A DNA stretch of 64,000 nucleotides. Source: Microbotryum silenes-acaulis (lineage: Eukaryota > Basidiomycota > Microbotryomycetes > Microbotryales > Microbotryaceae). Below are positions 1 to 13,100 of this stretch, piece by piece (position 1 is the first letter of the stretch; each line of letters opens with the position of its first letter). The stretch spans positions 1-64,000 of the forward strand of contig QPFY01000007.1 of assembly GCA_003665825.1 (NCBI GenBank), read 5' to 3'. The notes under the pieces are model-generated. The model made no database searches and was not told the origin of the DNA. It was given only the letters and a program-made list of their open reading frames with translations. The position numbers and the translations under genes were made by a program.

Positions 1-15
1 CCTAAACCTAACCCC
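1..15. repeat. Telomere-like C-strand repeat at the window edge
   Basis: The first bases read CCTAAACCTAACCCC, two to three slightly irregular copies of the C-strand of the common fungal telomere repeat TTAGGG. Subtelomeric repeat sequence follows at once. I infer that position 1 lies at or next to a chromosome end. Only about 15 bases are visible, so this is suggestive, not proof. Confidence 0.55.
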
Positions 16-3000
16 GAGTAAGGAGTGAGTGGGGAGAGGGAAAGGGAAAGGGGCGTTGGCGTGCGTGAACGTGAAGTCGAGCCAATCAACTCATTGTCGG
101 CGCAAGATCCCGAGGCTCGGCGCACTCGGCTGTGAGATCGGTCTCCGATTTGCTCAAGTCCAGTCAACCTGTTGCACTTCAAGATTCAAACGTCCAACAA
201 GGATGCGAGAGAGCTTCAGGACTAGAGAGAGCAAGTACTTTCGAGGTTAGTGCGTATCAGCGCTTGTCGACACGGGCCGTTCGACTGGCAATCGGCCAGC
301 GTCCGCGGCGACAAAGTCAATTCGTGCAGGTCACTCTAAGCGGCCTGTACTATTGATACTCCTATACTAAAAGACTGTTCTTGGAATTTAGACGAGCTGT
401 GTCGGAAGATTTGAGGTGAAGACATCGTATTCAGGAGCAGATCTTTGATCCGATTACAAGCGAGATCATCGCGCGATGGCAGACGACTCGGAGACTCAGA
501 GCCACGCCGGGCGTGTCCCGTAAGCAGGTCTTTGTCTCTTGCAGACCGCAATTCTGTGAAATGCGTCAAGAGGTGAGTTTACTTCTCAGGTGATGTCTAG
601 CGGCGTGAACACAGCTTGAGCGTAGCGTTCCTCCAAGAGATCGTCGGTGAAAAGATGACGCGGTCGGCACTTCGTTTGCGGACAAGTTTTTGTTCGGACG
701 CCTTCGACGATGATTGTAGTTCGCTGTGAGGTCGATCTGACGACTCTTTTCCGGTAAAAAGTCATGCGTATGAAATAGAGTTCAGGGATATGGTGATGGC
801 GCCGAGAAGATCGTCCAGTTAGCACTGTCGGCGGAAAAAACTCGATCGTTACCCAGCCGAGGACACGGGGTGACGCATCGACTCATTCTCACTGGCCCCT
901 CCTGCAGACAAATGCTTCCCACTCTCAGAGAACACTCGAATATGCGAAAAAACGGCGGGTCGATCGGCGTGCCGTGCTAAATTGGGAGGTTGATGCAGTA
1001 TTTTCCTCGGCACCGTTCTCCGAGATCAAAAAGCAAAAGTGATGCCGCAGCACACCCGATCTCGGTCGAGCGGGTCCTTTCATCGGGTCACTGCTGCAAG
1101 CAATACAACTCGAATTGGAGCATGCTTCAAGCTGTCTGACTCCGGTTGACAGACCTATTACAACATGATGACCACCGTGTTGAAGTCAATTTCGACTTCT
1201 GATCGAGTTGAAAAGTCGCGCGAGGACACGGAGATACTCTCGATCGCGCAAACTCGGCTCCTTTACTTTTCGCTGGTCGATCGGATCGTGATCCTTCGAC
1301 GATCGAAGGAGGACCTTTATAGTTGAATTTCTTAGCGTTGACGGAAGAATCCATGGGGTGCTTTGCGGTGTCAAAGCTTATTTTTAGTCAGGATCGTCGG
1401 TGACGGATGCGGGCGGCAGAGGTTCGGCTGTACGCGAAAGCCGAGGAACCCTCCGGTCTCGAATCACGGCATGCCGCTGCAAGCAGCTGTTTTTCACACT
1501 TATTTACTTCCTATAGTCGTAAAAAGGCTATTGTAAAAGGCTAGGGATGCGATTGCAAGGTTGAAGGTCACTCTAAACGGACGGCGGCAGGTCAGCTCGG
1601 TCGGCAGCAGCGACGAGTACGCATGGCAACATGAGCAACGAATACGATCAATCCAGTGAGTCACTGTGACGTACTCCGATATAGTTTTGATTGCGTTCAG
1701 CAGTTGGTAGTCCAGCGCTCAAGTTAGATTTGATTCAAGAACATTCCATTGAAGTCGTTTGCGCGAGAACCATGTCGGAGGCCGCAGGAAAACCCGGCAA
1801 GAATGGCTCAAGAAGATCCAAAGGTTCTCAGACACGCACATATGAGCTCAAAGACCGAATGGTATTGCATCGAGGAACACATGCGATCGTACCTCAGAAA
1901 TGTAGGGAAAGAACTGGAAGGAGTAAACGTCGCTCGAGCGGTGGGGCAAAGAGTCAAGGTGGTCCTTCGTTCTCAATCTCGAGGCGAGCCGGCCGGGCGC
2001 TAGGTCACCCACAAGAGTTTGGATGGTTGGAAAAGCCTCCTCGCACAGGACATCGACAAATATCGAGTCTTGGGTGGCGGAGACAGCAGCGGCAAAGATG
2101 AGAGCCTGCATACTCGTCGACGAGCGATCTGTCGCACCGAGTTGAGTTTTGAGGTCGGGGCCGATGGAGAGGAGATTAGCTTCGAGCAGAGCAAGTCCTG
2201 CCGAAAAAGGTCTGGTACCTCAATTGGAAACAGTCGACGATTATATCCATGAGAGCTAGAAACGGTTTCGAGCGAGTCGGAGTTCAAAGAGTCGAGTTGA
2301 GCGCAGGCGGAAATCTGAGACCTGGTGGAGCAAATCAACCATCCAACATGAGCAATAATGCACACACTTGCAACACGCGGGGTGGAAGAAGGGAAGACCT
2401 TCAGGTTGAAGGCACGCACTAACCTTTCGGATGTTTGCTCGCTTTGTGACTGCCAAACGAGTTCGTTTGCACCCAGCGAGGTGAGTGTAAGCTGCGAAGC
2501 GAGAGATGGAGCACCATGCGACGCCGATCGCAGTCCATGACCGCATGACCAGGGTTGCTGAAGCGTGTACGAACGTGCAACTTGCAGAGGTGGGATGGTG
2601 ATCGCCCGTATCAAGCTGGTCGAGCCAATCTTTGAAATCGATTGAGAGTGCGAAGGATCGTCACGGTCCGATGCCGAAATCGAGCGCCGAGTGGTCCGGA
2701 GAAGCCCGAGTCGGGACTTTATCCTTCGACGTGCACAACGTAATAAGGAGTTCGAGTAAGATGTGAAGCAATGAGGAGGTGTTCCGTGGCACATCTCGGG
2801 AGCTTTGCCGTGAAGTCGATCGGGCGGAGCGATCGACGAGGTCGAAAGTCAGCGTGCAAGTCCGGTCGAATTAAACGGCAAGGAAGACGAGCGGGCATGT
2901 GGGATGTTGAGGTGCCATGAGGTGAAACGTAGCGCTCAGTGGTGTGGACGGATGACTCGACGAGCCGGATCACGAGGGCCGGCGATTGAGTGAGTCGCGG

Positions 3001-5283
3001 CGGGGTCGAGACGGGGTGATAGTGCTTGAGGCAATGCGGGTCTCCCATCTCGACATCGACGCACTCGTGCTTCAAACTGGTGGCGAGGTACCGAGGGATG
3101 GTGATCTGCGGGCTCGAATGCTGGGCGTGCGAGCTTGTAAGCATCGCTGCGAAGTTCCGTTCGAAGGAGCGCTCCTAGTCCGGGTCATTCGTGACCAACA
3201 ATCTACACTGTGCAGTGACGCAACAGATCTTGATCTCGTCAGCAAAGAGTGCAACTCAAGCGAGGGCTCCGATTGAATGGCTCACTGTGGGCGGTCTGAG
3301 CCCGTCGTCGGTGGTCGAGCACGTGATCCGGTCATGACGGCTGTCAGAAAGGAAGGGCTGTCGATGTTCAAAGTATCGTCGAGTTAAAGCTCGAGTTGAT
3401 CGAGCGAGGTCGAGTGGCGATTCGGGCAGGGTGGGCACATCGAGGCGGACCCATGTCAGTTGGTGCTTGATCGTCCATCGAGTAGTGCTCGATCGTCGCT
3501 TCGGTATAACCGAAGCAAGTTGCCTGAGAGATGGACGGGTCCAGCTGATCATCGGCGATTCGGGCAGGGTGGGCACATCGAGGCGGACCCATGTCAGTTG
3601 GTGCTTGATCGTCCATCGAGTAGTGCTCGATCGTCGCTTCGGTATAACCGAAGCAAGTTGCCTGAGAGATGGACGGGTCCAGCTGATCATCGGAGTGCCG
3701 AACGGTTCGAGCCGAGACGAAGCTACTCGATGAAATGGCTCGAGTGAGGAGCCAGCCAAAAAGAGCGCCGAAGAGTCAAGCTGATCCCAAGAAAATGACA
3801 GAACTCGGGTCGAGCGAAGTCGTATTGGCGATTGTAGTATTGAATCCCAAGCTCGGGGCATGGGGTGGAGGAGATGTTTGAGCAAGTCGGTGCGAAGCTG
3901 AGGATGGGCGACGTGCGAGTCGGATCTAGCGCGTCAAAAATGACGGGGCAATGCTGTGAAACACAGATGAGTGTTTGTAAAAGCGTCAGTATTGAAGGGA
4001 CTCGAGACGATGGACACCCGGGTTGGAGAGGAGAGCATACCAGACTGGGGTTCTCATTGATCGAGCTAATCCGCCGGTGTGGATGCGAAGATCACGGGAT
4101 AGTGTCGAGCCGGGTGCGGCGACACAGAACAAGATGAGGTGAGGTGAATCGTATCGATAGGTGAATTGCCATAGGATTCGAGAATGGGGCGATCGTGGGG
4201 TCGGCGCTCATGATGAGTAGGTCAGGTCAGTTGATAACAATGAGTCTATGGCGATCGAGCACGAGTACGGTGGAAGGTCGACGGTTGAGGCGGTCGAGGA
4301 AGCCATCGCGAGGGGCGAACGAGTTGTTACTTCGCACGTCGTGGTGATGGGATGAGCACGGACGGGGGCGAGATCGGGCGGAAGAGGTTTGTCAGTTCGG
4401 TCGGTTGATCGGTCGATCGGACCGAGGTTCGATGCTGGGTGCGAAGCGTCGGACGGGCATCAATCAAATGGTCGCCGAGTCGAGCAACAGATGTTCCGAC
4501 AAACTCCGAGCTTGCCGCGTCGGTGAGACTCGTCGAAGAGACCCGATGTGACAGCGAGTGATTGCATTCGAGCGATCGGTCGACGTTGACGACGCGAGTG
4601 AACGGTGAACGATGTGGGGGTGGGCGAGGTGATCCTCACAGGCCGACAGTGCGGCAATGTGGGTCGAGTGATGTGTACATCGATGCGAGGCCTCAGGAAG
4701 GGGGGACAATCACGTTGATGTTACTGATGAGGACGTGGCATTGTGATCGCAGAGTATGGTCGTACAAGTCACAGAGCGGTTCGGTGCGAAGCTCGGATGC
4801 GAGCGAGTCGGCCACACGCGATCTGAACTAGTGTGATGAGCAGCAAAGACAAACATGAGGTGAGCGAATGGGACGAGAGCTGAGGACTATCTGAATGAAG
4901 GGCTCACCACACGCATCGGTCGAGTAGCTTGTGGGCGATCGGGGGTGATCGAGGCGATGCGCTGACCGAGCACGTGTCCGACCGAGGACGCTCGAGCGAT
5001 GCATCGACGTAGTTAGTACGCTGCTGAAAGTGACCACGTCCTTTCAGATCAACCTGTTCAGCGTATCTTGCTGAAGATGACGATGTTGGAGTCGTTGATA
5101 GTCGTGTCGTGCGACGTCGCACCGTGCCCGCGTGAGCCCGCACAAAGGCACACGTCGAGCGTCTGTCGAGCGTGGCCGAGCTGCATCTTGCCGATTGGGT
5201 GATGTGGGGAGAGCGTTGTGGTGTAGTGGGATCAAAGCCGAGTCGAGTCGAGGCGGGTCAAGTGGTGCGCGTGGTGCGAGTGA
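16..5283. repeat. Subtelomeric long repeat, unit 1
   Basis: The unit starts with the anchor GTGGGGAGAGGGAAAGG (at 29), which recurs at 5284, 10152, 16740, 22758, 34190 and 49388. The stretch from about 590 to 2230 is nearly identical to 10680-12300 in unit 3, and 2240-5090 matches 13880-16600 and, in part, 31958-33770. Translations in all frames are Ser/Arg-rich, match no family I know and differ between copies, so I call no gene here. The sequence is rich in TCGA-type words and contains shorter modules that recur within and between units, such as the one ending in GATTGAGAGTGCGAAGGATC. Confidence 0.85.
3416..3691. repeat. 138-bp tandem duplication inside unit 1
   Basis: Two adjacent copies of a 138-bp segment (3416-3553 and 3554-3691) begin GGCGATTCGGGCAGGGTGG and look identical by eye. 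The matching places in unit 3 (about 15024) and in the post-Helitron copy (about 32456) hold a single copy, so the duplication is recent and private to unit 1. The period is a multiple of three, so overlapping frames stay open; that need not mean coding. Confidence 0.9.
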
Positions 5284-8200
5284 GTGGGGAGAGGGAAAGG
5301 AGCGTTGGCGCGCGCGAATCTGAAATCGAGCGGTTGGCCGACCGAACTCGGCTGAACTCGGCTGAACTCGGCTGAACTCAGGCAGACTCGGCGCCGACGG
5401 GAAGCTTATTAGGCGCGCTCGGCCGAGAGATCCGACGGTCTCCGATTTGCTCGAGTCCAGTCGACCTGTTGCACTTCAAGACTCGAAGATCGAACAGGGA
5501 TCCGAGGGAACTTCAAGGCTAGAGAGAGCGAGTACCTCCGAACTCGGTGCGAGGGCCCGGACGAGTCGGCCGGCGGCGTCCGCGGCAAAAAGGTCGACCC
5601 GTCCAGGTCACTGAGCACACTCGTACACTCATCAATCTTTTACTCAAACGCTATTTCCAAAATGTGTACGAGGTGCGTCGGAATCTTTGAGGGCAAACAC
5701 ATCTGATCCGGGAGCAGGTCGTTGGTCCGATTACTCGGAGTCGAGATGAGTCATCGATGGGAGACGAGAACCGCGGGCGTGTCCTGGAAGCGCATCTCAG
5801 TCTCTCGCTGACCGCAATGCTGTGAAATGCATCAAGAGATGAGTTGAGCTCTCAAGTGGTATCTGGCGGCGTGGATACAGTTTGAGAGCTGGCTCTCTCC
5901 AACAGCTCGTCGGTGAAAACTCGCTGCGGTCGGCACTTCGTTTGCGGACAAATTCGATCGCTTTCGACGATGATCGCAATGCTCTGTTAGGTCGATCTGA
6001 CGACTTCTTCTCGGTACAGAACCATTCGTTTGAAATAGTAAAGGGATATGGTGATGGCGCGGAGAAGATCGTCCAGTTAACACTGTCGGCAAAAAGGCTC
6101 GATGGTCGCCGAGCCGGCGAGAGACAAGTAAGGAGTAATCGACTCATTCTCGCAGCCCCATCCGGCAGATAGATGTTTCCCACTCTCAGAACACTCAAAA
6201 ATTCGAATATAGTCGTCCATACGCGTGCAGTGCTAGATTGCGGTCCTGTTGAGGCAGTATTTTCATCGGGACCGGTCTTCGAGATCACAAAGCCAAAGTG
6301 ATCCCGCAGCACACAGGATCTAGGTCGATGTGGTCCTTTCCAACAGGTCATTGCTGCAAGCCATATACCTTGCATCGAAGCATGTTGCAAGCTACAGGAA
6401 TACTTTTGAGACAGCTATCACATGGTGTTCACTGTGTTGGAGTCACTTTCGAGTGCTGATTTGGAGTTGAAAAGTCGCGCAAGGAGGTCGGCCGGCTCTC
6501 GATCGCGCAAACTCGACTCCTTTACTTTTCGCTGGTCGATCGGATAGTGATCTTCGACACTCGAAGGAGGACTTTCTTAATGTAATTTTTCAATCTTGAC
6601 GGAAGAATCCATGGGGTACTTTGCGGTGTCAAAGCATACTTTCAGTCATGATCGTCGGTGAGGGATGCGGGTCGCAGAAGTTCGACTTTGCGTGAAAGCC
6701 GAGGAAGCCCCTCGCTGTCGAATCACGGCATACCTCTGCAAGCAGCTGTTCTTCACACTTGTTTACTTGCTAAAGCCGGAAAGAGGCTATAGTAAAAGGC
6801 TAGGGATGCGAGTGCAAGGTTGAAGCCCACTCTAAACGGACCGCGGCATGTCACTGCAGCTCTGTCGGCATGGGCGACGCATACGCATGAGCGACGAATA
6901 CGATCGATCCAGTGAGTCACTTTGACATTCTCGGATACAATTTTGCTTGCGTTCAGCAGTTGGTAGTCCAGAGTTGATGTCGAATTCGATACAAGAACAT
7001 CCCATAGAGGTCGTTTGCGGCAGAACCATGTCCGAGGCCGCAGGAAAACCCGGCAAGAATGGCTCAAGAAGATCCAAAGGTTCTCAGACACGCACATATG
7101 AGCTCAAAGACCGAATGGTATTGCATCGAGGAACACATGCGATCGTACCTCAGAAATGGAGGGAAAGAACTGGAAGGAGTAAACGTCGCTCGAGCGGTGG
7201 GGCAAAGAGTCAAGGTGGTCCTTCGTTCTCAATCTCGAGGCGAGCCGGCCGGGCGCTAGGTCACCCACAAGAGTTTGGATGGTTGGAAAAGCCTCCTCGC
7301 AAAGGACATCGGCAAATATCGAGTCTTAGGTGGCGGAGACAGCAGCGGCAAAGATGAGAGCCTGCATACTCGTCGACGAGCGATCTGTCGCACCGAGTTG
7401 AGTTTTGAGGTCGGGGCCGATGGAGAGGAGATTAGCTTCGAGCAGAGCAAGTCCTGCCGAAAAAGTCTGGATCCGCAAGTAGGCGACGACCATTATTCTG
7501 GGAGACGGACTGGAAACGGTTCCGAGCGGTTCCGAGTCCAAAAAGTCGAGTTGAGCGCAGACGGAAATCCAAGACCTGGTGGAGCAAATCAACCGTCAAA
7601 CATGAGCAATAGTGCACACACTTGCAACACGAGATGTGGAGGGAGGGAAGGACTTCAGGTTGAGGGCATGCACTGACCTTTCGGACGTTTGCGCGCTTAG
7701 TGACTGCCAAACGAGTTCGTCGCTACCAAGCGAGGTGACAAGCGAAGCGAGAAGGGATGGAACACCGTGCGTCGTTGAGCGCAGTCCATGACCGCATAAC
7801 CAGGGTTGCTGAAGCGTGTACGAACGTGCAAGTCGCCGAGGTGGGATGGTGATCGCACGTATCATGCTGGTCGAGCGAATCGCCGAGATCGATTGAGAGT
7901 GCGAAGGATCGTCACGGTCCAACGCTGAAATCGAGCGCCGAGTGGTCCGGAGAAGCCCGAGTCGGGACTTTATGCTTCGACATGCACAACGTAATAAGGA
8001 GTTCGAGTAAGATGTGCAGCGATGAGGAGGTTGTCTGTGGCAAATCTCGAGAGTTTTGCCGGAAAGTCGATTGGATGATGCGATCGAAGAGGTTGAAAGC
8101 AGTCCGATCAAGTTGAACGGCGAGGACGGCGAGCGGGAATGCGGGATGTTGAGAACGACAAGTTGAGATGTAGTGGCTTCGGACAAATGCCTTGACAAGC

Positions 8201-10151
8201 TGGATGACGAGGGCGGGCGATCGAGCAAACCGCTCGCAGCGGCTCGAAAGCTGCTGGGCGAGCTAGGATCTCCGGCGGACCTCCGTGGCGAGAAGGCCGC
8301 AACTAGTCTGCGTGCTGGGACCTTGTCGCAAGAGAAACCGAGGAATGGTAATTCACGAACTCGGCTGTGGGACGTGCGAGCGTGTGAGCGAATTCGTGCG
8401 AAGGTCCATTCGAGTGAGCGCTCCCATTCCAGGTCTTCCGTGACCAACGATCTGCAGTACGCAGTGACACGGCATATCTTCGTCTCATCAGCAAGGAGTG
8501 CAAGTCGCAAGTGAGAGCTCAGATCGAAACAGCTCACTGTCGGCGGTCTGAGCGAATCGTCCGAGGTCGAGCAGTTCCGGTCGCGATGGCTCGAGTGAGC
8601 AATCGACATAGCCCGGACGCAACTGTAGCTACCTTCGAGCTCGTTATCGAGTCGTTGAAAGCCGATTGGTGATGGTGAGAGTGTTGCAGTTGCTGAATGA
8701 GTTCCGCTTGCCTTAACCGGCTCCGGGTCACACGTCAAGTGCCGGGTCGAGTAAGGTCGAGCCGCATGTACCGAGCAAGTAAAGTTCCACCAGGACGGCA
8801 AGGTGTTGCTTCGTCGTGTCTTCGCGCAGTGAGAGAAAAGACGAGTTGTGTCGAGTGGTGCGAGAGATCGGCTAATAACGAATCGTGGGTGGCGGAGGCA
8901 GCAGCGGCAAAGATAAGAGCTTTCACCATCGTCGAATCGCACCGAGTTGAGTTTTGCGGTCAGGGCTGATCGAGAAGAGATCGAGGTCCATCCATGAGAG
9001 CTAGCTAGAAACGGTTTCGAACGAGTCGAGTTAAGCGCCGGCCAAAATCCATGACCTGGTGGAGCGAAAGAAAAGTCAAACATAAGCAAGAGGGCACAGA
9101 CTTGCAACACACGAGGTGGAGGAAGGGAAAGCCTTCAGGTTACAGGCACTCACTGACGCTTTGTGACTGCCGAACGAGTTCGGGGGATGTTTAGAGCGAC
9201 GAGTTGAGACGTAGTGACCTTGAACGGATGACTCGAAGAGCTGGATGACGGGCGCGGGAGGTTGAGTGATTCGCGGCGCGGTCGAGAAAGTGCTTGAGCC
9301 GATGAAGGTGTCCGAGCTCGACATTGACAAAACCAGTCGAGTTGTGCAACAGAAGATGCGACAAACCCCGGGCTTGCCGCATCGTTGAGACCCTTCGATT
9401 CGATCAAGAAAGAGATGTGAGGGAATGCATTTGTGCGATTGGTTGACGTTGACGACGCGGGTGCACCATGTGGGGGTGGCGGAGGTGATCGTCACTGGCC
9501 GAACGTGGTGTTTGGGGGTGGGCCGATGTGGGCCGAGTGACATGTGCATCGATTCGAGACCTCAAGAAGGCTGATCATGTCTTCGATGGTGCTGATGACA
9601 GATGCGCAGAGTATGGTCCTACAAGTCACAGAGCGGTTCGGTGCGAGGCTCGGATGCCAGCGAGACGGCCAACGCACGATCTGAACTAGAGTGATGAGCA
9701 GCAAAGACGTACATGAGGTGAGCGATTGCAGTTCCCGCTGAATACTATCTGAGTGAAGTTCTCTCCACAGTCATTGCCCGAGTAGCGGGTGGGCGATCGG
9801 GGTGATCGAGGCGGTGCGCTCACCGGGCATGTGTCCGACTGAGAACGCTCGAGCGATGCATCGACGTAAGCTTGGACGCTGCTGAAAGTGACCACGCCCT
9901 CTCAGGGTGCAGTTTCAGTTGTACGGTGTTAATGATGGCAATGTTGGACATGTCGTTAACCGTGTTGTGCGACGTCGCACCGTGCCCGCATCAGCCGGCT
10001 TGAAGTGACACGTTGAGCTGTAGTTGAGAGAGATCGAATTGCATCTTGCGGATTGAATGGCGCATGTGACGATGTAAAGGCATGTGAAGTCGAGGTGTGG
10101 TGTGGTGCGAGCAGTGCCGAGTCCGAGTCGAGTGGTCCGAGTGAGAAGTGA
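5284..10151. repeat. Subtelomeric long repeat, unit 2
   Basis: The second unit, 4868 bp from anchor to anchor. Its first part (about 5620-6850) is very close to unit 4 (17080-18630), while its middle (6950-7450) is closer to unit 1 (1690-2230). Units are therefore mosaics, as expected from unequal exchange or gene conversion among chromosome ends. A 504-codon open frame on the minus strand (7596-9110) shows no domain and is not kept in the other units; I treat it as chance. Confidence 0.85.
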
Positions 10152-13100
10152 GTGGGGAGAGGGAAAGGAGCGTTGGCGCGCGCGAGTCCGAAGTCGCTAA
10201 CCGCGCAAAAGATCCCGAACTATCCCGAAGCTCGGCGCGCTTGGCCGAAAGTTCGGTCTCCGATTTGCTCGAGTCCAGTCGACCTGTTGCACTTTAAGAC
10301 TCGAAGATCGAGCAAGGATCCGAGGGAACTTCAAGGCTAGAGAGAGCGAGTACCTCCGAGGTCACCGCGTGGGTCGTTGAACGAGTCGGCCGCCGGCGTC
10401 CGTGGCGAGAGTCGGAGGAGGTCGATCGTCCGGGTCACTGAGCACGCCTGTACGCTTGTCATTTCTTTACTCAAAAGCTGTTCCCAAAATAGATACGAGC
10501 TGTGTGGGAATATTTAAGGAAAAACACCTCTGATCCGGGAGCAGCTCTTTGGTCCGATTACGAGCGAGATCATCGCCCGATGGTAGACGAGACTTAGAGT
10601 CAGGAGCGTGTTTTTGAAGCACATCTCAGTCGGGCGCTCGCAGACCGCAATGCTGTGAAATGCATTAAGAGGTGGGTTGAGTTCTCAGGTGATGTCTAGC
10701 GGCGTGAACACAGCTTGAGCGTAGCGTTCCTCCAAGAGATCGTCGGTGAAAAGATGACGCGGTCGGCACTTCGTTTGCGGACAAGTTTTTGTTCGGACGC
10801 CTTCGACGATGATTGTAGTTCGCTGTGAGGTCGATCTGACGACTCTTTTTCGGTGAAAAGGCATGCGTTTGAAATAATACAGGGGTGATGGCGCCGAGAA
10901 GATCGTCCAGTTAGCACTGTCGGCGGAAAAAACTCGATCGTTACCCAGCCGAGGACACGGGGTGACGCATCGACTCATTCTCACTGGCCCCTCCTGCAGA
11001 CAAATGCTTCCCACTCTCAGAGAACACTCGAATATGCGAAAAAACGGCGGGTCGATCGGCGTGCCGTGCTAAATTGGGAGGTTGATGCAGTATTTTCCTC
11101 GGCACCGTTCTCCGAGATCAAAAAGCAAAAGTGATGCCGCAGCACACCCGATCTCGGTCGAGCGGGTCCTTTCATCGGGTCACTGCTGCAAGCAATACAA
11201 CTCGAATTGGAGCATGCTTCAAGCTGTCTGACTCCGGTTGACAGACCTATTACAACATGATGACCACCGTGTTGAAGTCAATTTCGACTTCTGATCGAGT
11301 TGAAAAGTCGCGCGAGGACACGGAGATACTCTCGATCGCGCAAACTCGGCTCCTTTACTTTTCGCTGGTCGATCGGATCGTAATCCTTCGACGATCGAAG
11401 GAGGACCTTTATAGTTGAATTTCTTAGCGTTGACTGAAGAATCCATGGGGTGCTTTGCGGTGTCAAAGCTTATTTTTAGTCAGGATTGTCGGTGACGGAT
11501 GCGGGCGGCAGAGGTTCGACTTTACGAGAAAGCCGAGGAACCCTCCGGTCTCGAATCACGGCATGCCGCTGCAAGCAGCTGTTTTTCACACTTATTTACT
11601 TGCTATAGTCGTAAAAAGGCTAGGGATGCGATTGCAAGGTTGAAGGTCACTCTAAACGGACGGCGGCAGGTCAGCTCGGTCGGCAGCAGCGACGAGTACG
11701 CATGGCAACATGAGCAACGAATACGATCAATCCAGTGGGTCACTGTGACGTACTCCGATATAGTTTTGATTGCGTTCAGCAGTTGGTAGTCGAGCGCTCA
11801 TGTTAGATTTGATTCAAGAACATTCCATTGAAGTCGTTTGCGCGAGAACCATGTCGGAGGCCGCAGGAAAACCCGGCAAGAATGGCTCAAGAAGATCCAA
11901 AGGTTCTCAGACACGCACATGAGCTCAAAGACCGAATGGTATTGCATCGAGGAACACATGCGATCGTACCTCAGAAATGTAGGGAAAGAAGTGAAAGGAG
12001 CAAACGTCGCTCGAGCAGTTGGGCAAAGAGTCAAGGTGGTCCTTTGTTCTCACTCTCGAGGCAAGCGGGCAGGGCGCTAGGTCACCCACAAGAGTTCGGA
12101 TGGTTGGAGAAGCCACCTCGCACAGGACATCGGCAATATCGAGTCTTGGGTGGCGGAGGTAGCAGCGGCAAAAATGAGAGCCTGCATGCTCATCGACGAA
12201 CGATCGGTCGCACCGAGTTGAGTTTTTAGGTCGGGACCGATCGAGAGGAGTTCAAAGTCGAGCAGAGCAACTCCCGCCAAAAACGTCTGGAACTTCAATT
12301 GGAAAGAGTCGACGACCATTCTTCCGGGAGACAGACTGAAAACGGTTGCGAGCAGTTCGGAGTCCAAAGAGTCGAGTTGAGCGCAGTTGGGGAACTAAAG
12401 CCTGGTGGAGTGATTCAACCGTCAAACATGAGCGATAGTGCACACACTTGCAACACGAGGTGTGGAGGAAGGAAAGCATTTCAATTTGAAGGCATGCACT
12501 GACCTTGCGGACGTTTGAGCGCTTAGTGACCGCCAAACGAGTTCGTCGCTACCAAGCGAGAGGGGATGGAACACCGTGCGTCGCTGAGCACTATCCACGA
12601 CCGAATGACCAGAGTCTGTACGAACGTGCATATCGCAGAGGTGGGATGGTGATTGTACATATCCAGCTGGCCGAGCGAATCGCCGAGGTCGATTGAGAGT
12701 GCGAAGGATCGTCACCGAATTCGAGCGCCGAGTTGCCCGAAGAAGCCCGAGTCGAGGCTGTACGGATCAACGTGCGCAACGTGGGACGGTGTTCGAGTAA
12801 GATTTGAACGGATGAGGAGGCGTTCCGTGGGGAATCTTGACAGCTTTGCCAGCAAGTCGATTGGTCGGTGCGATCGACGAGGTAGGAACCCAGCGTGCAA
12901 GTCCGGTCAACTTGAACGGCAAGGAGCGCGGGAATGTGGGATGTTGAGGTGCCATGGGGTGAAACGTAGACGATCTAGGATGCCTTGACAAGCTGGATGA
13001 CGAAGGCGGGCGATTGAGCAATTCGTTCGCAGCGGCTCGAAAGCTGCTGGGCGAGCAAGGATCCCCGGCGGATCTCCACTGGCAAGAAGGCCGACACTAG

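Noticed and set aside
1691..2101. 136-codon frame (also 6947-7357) recurring in units
   Set aside because: Recurs only because the DNA repeats; units 3 and 4 break it, composition is Arg/Ser-rich and no motif is visible.
7596..9110. 504-codon minus-strand open frame in unit 2
   Set aside because: Ser/Arg-rich translation without domains, starts without ATG, and is broken in the homologous parts of the other units.
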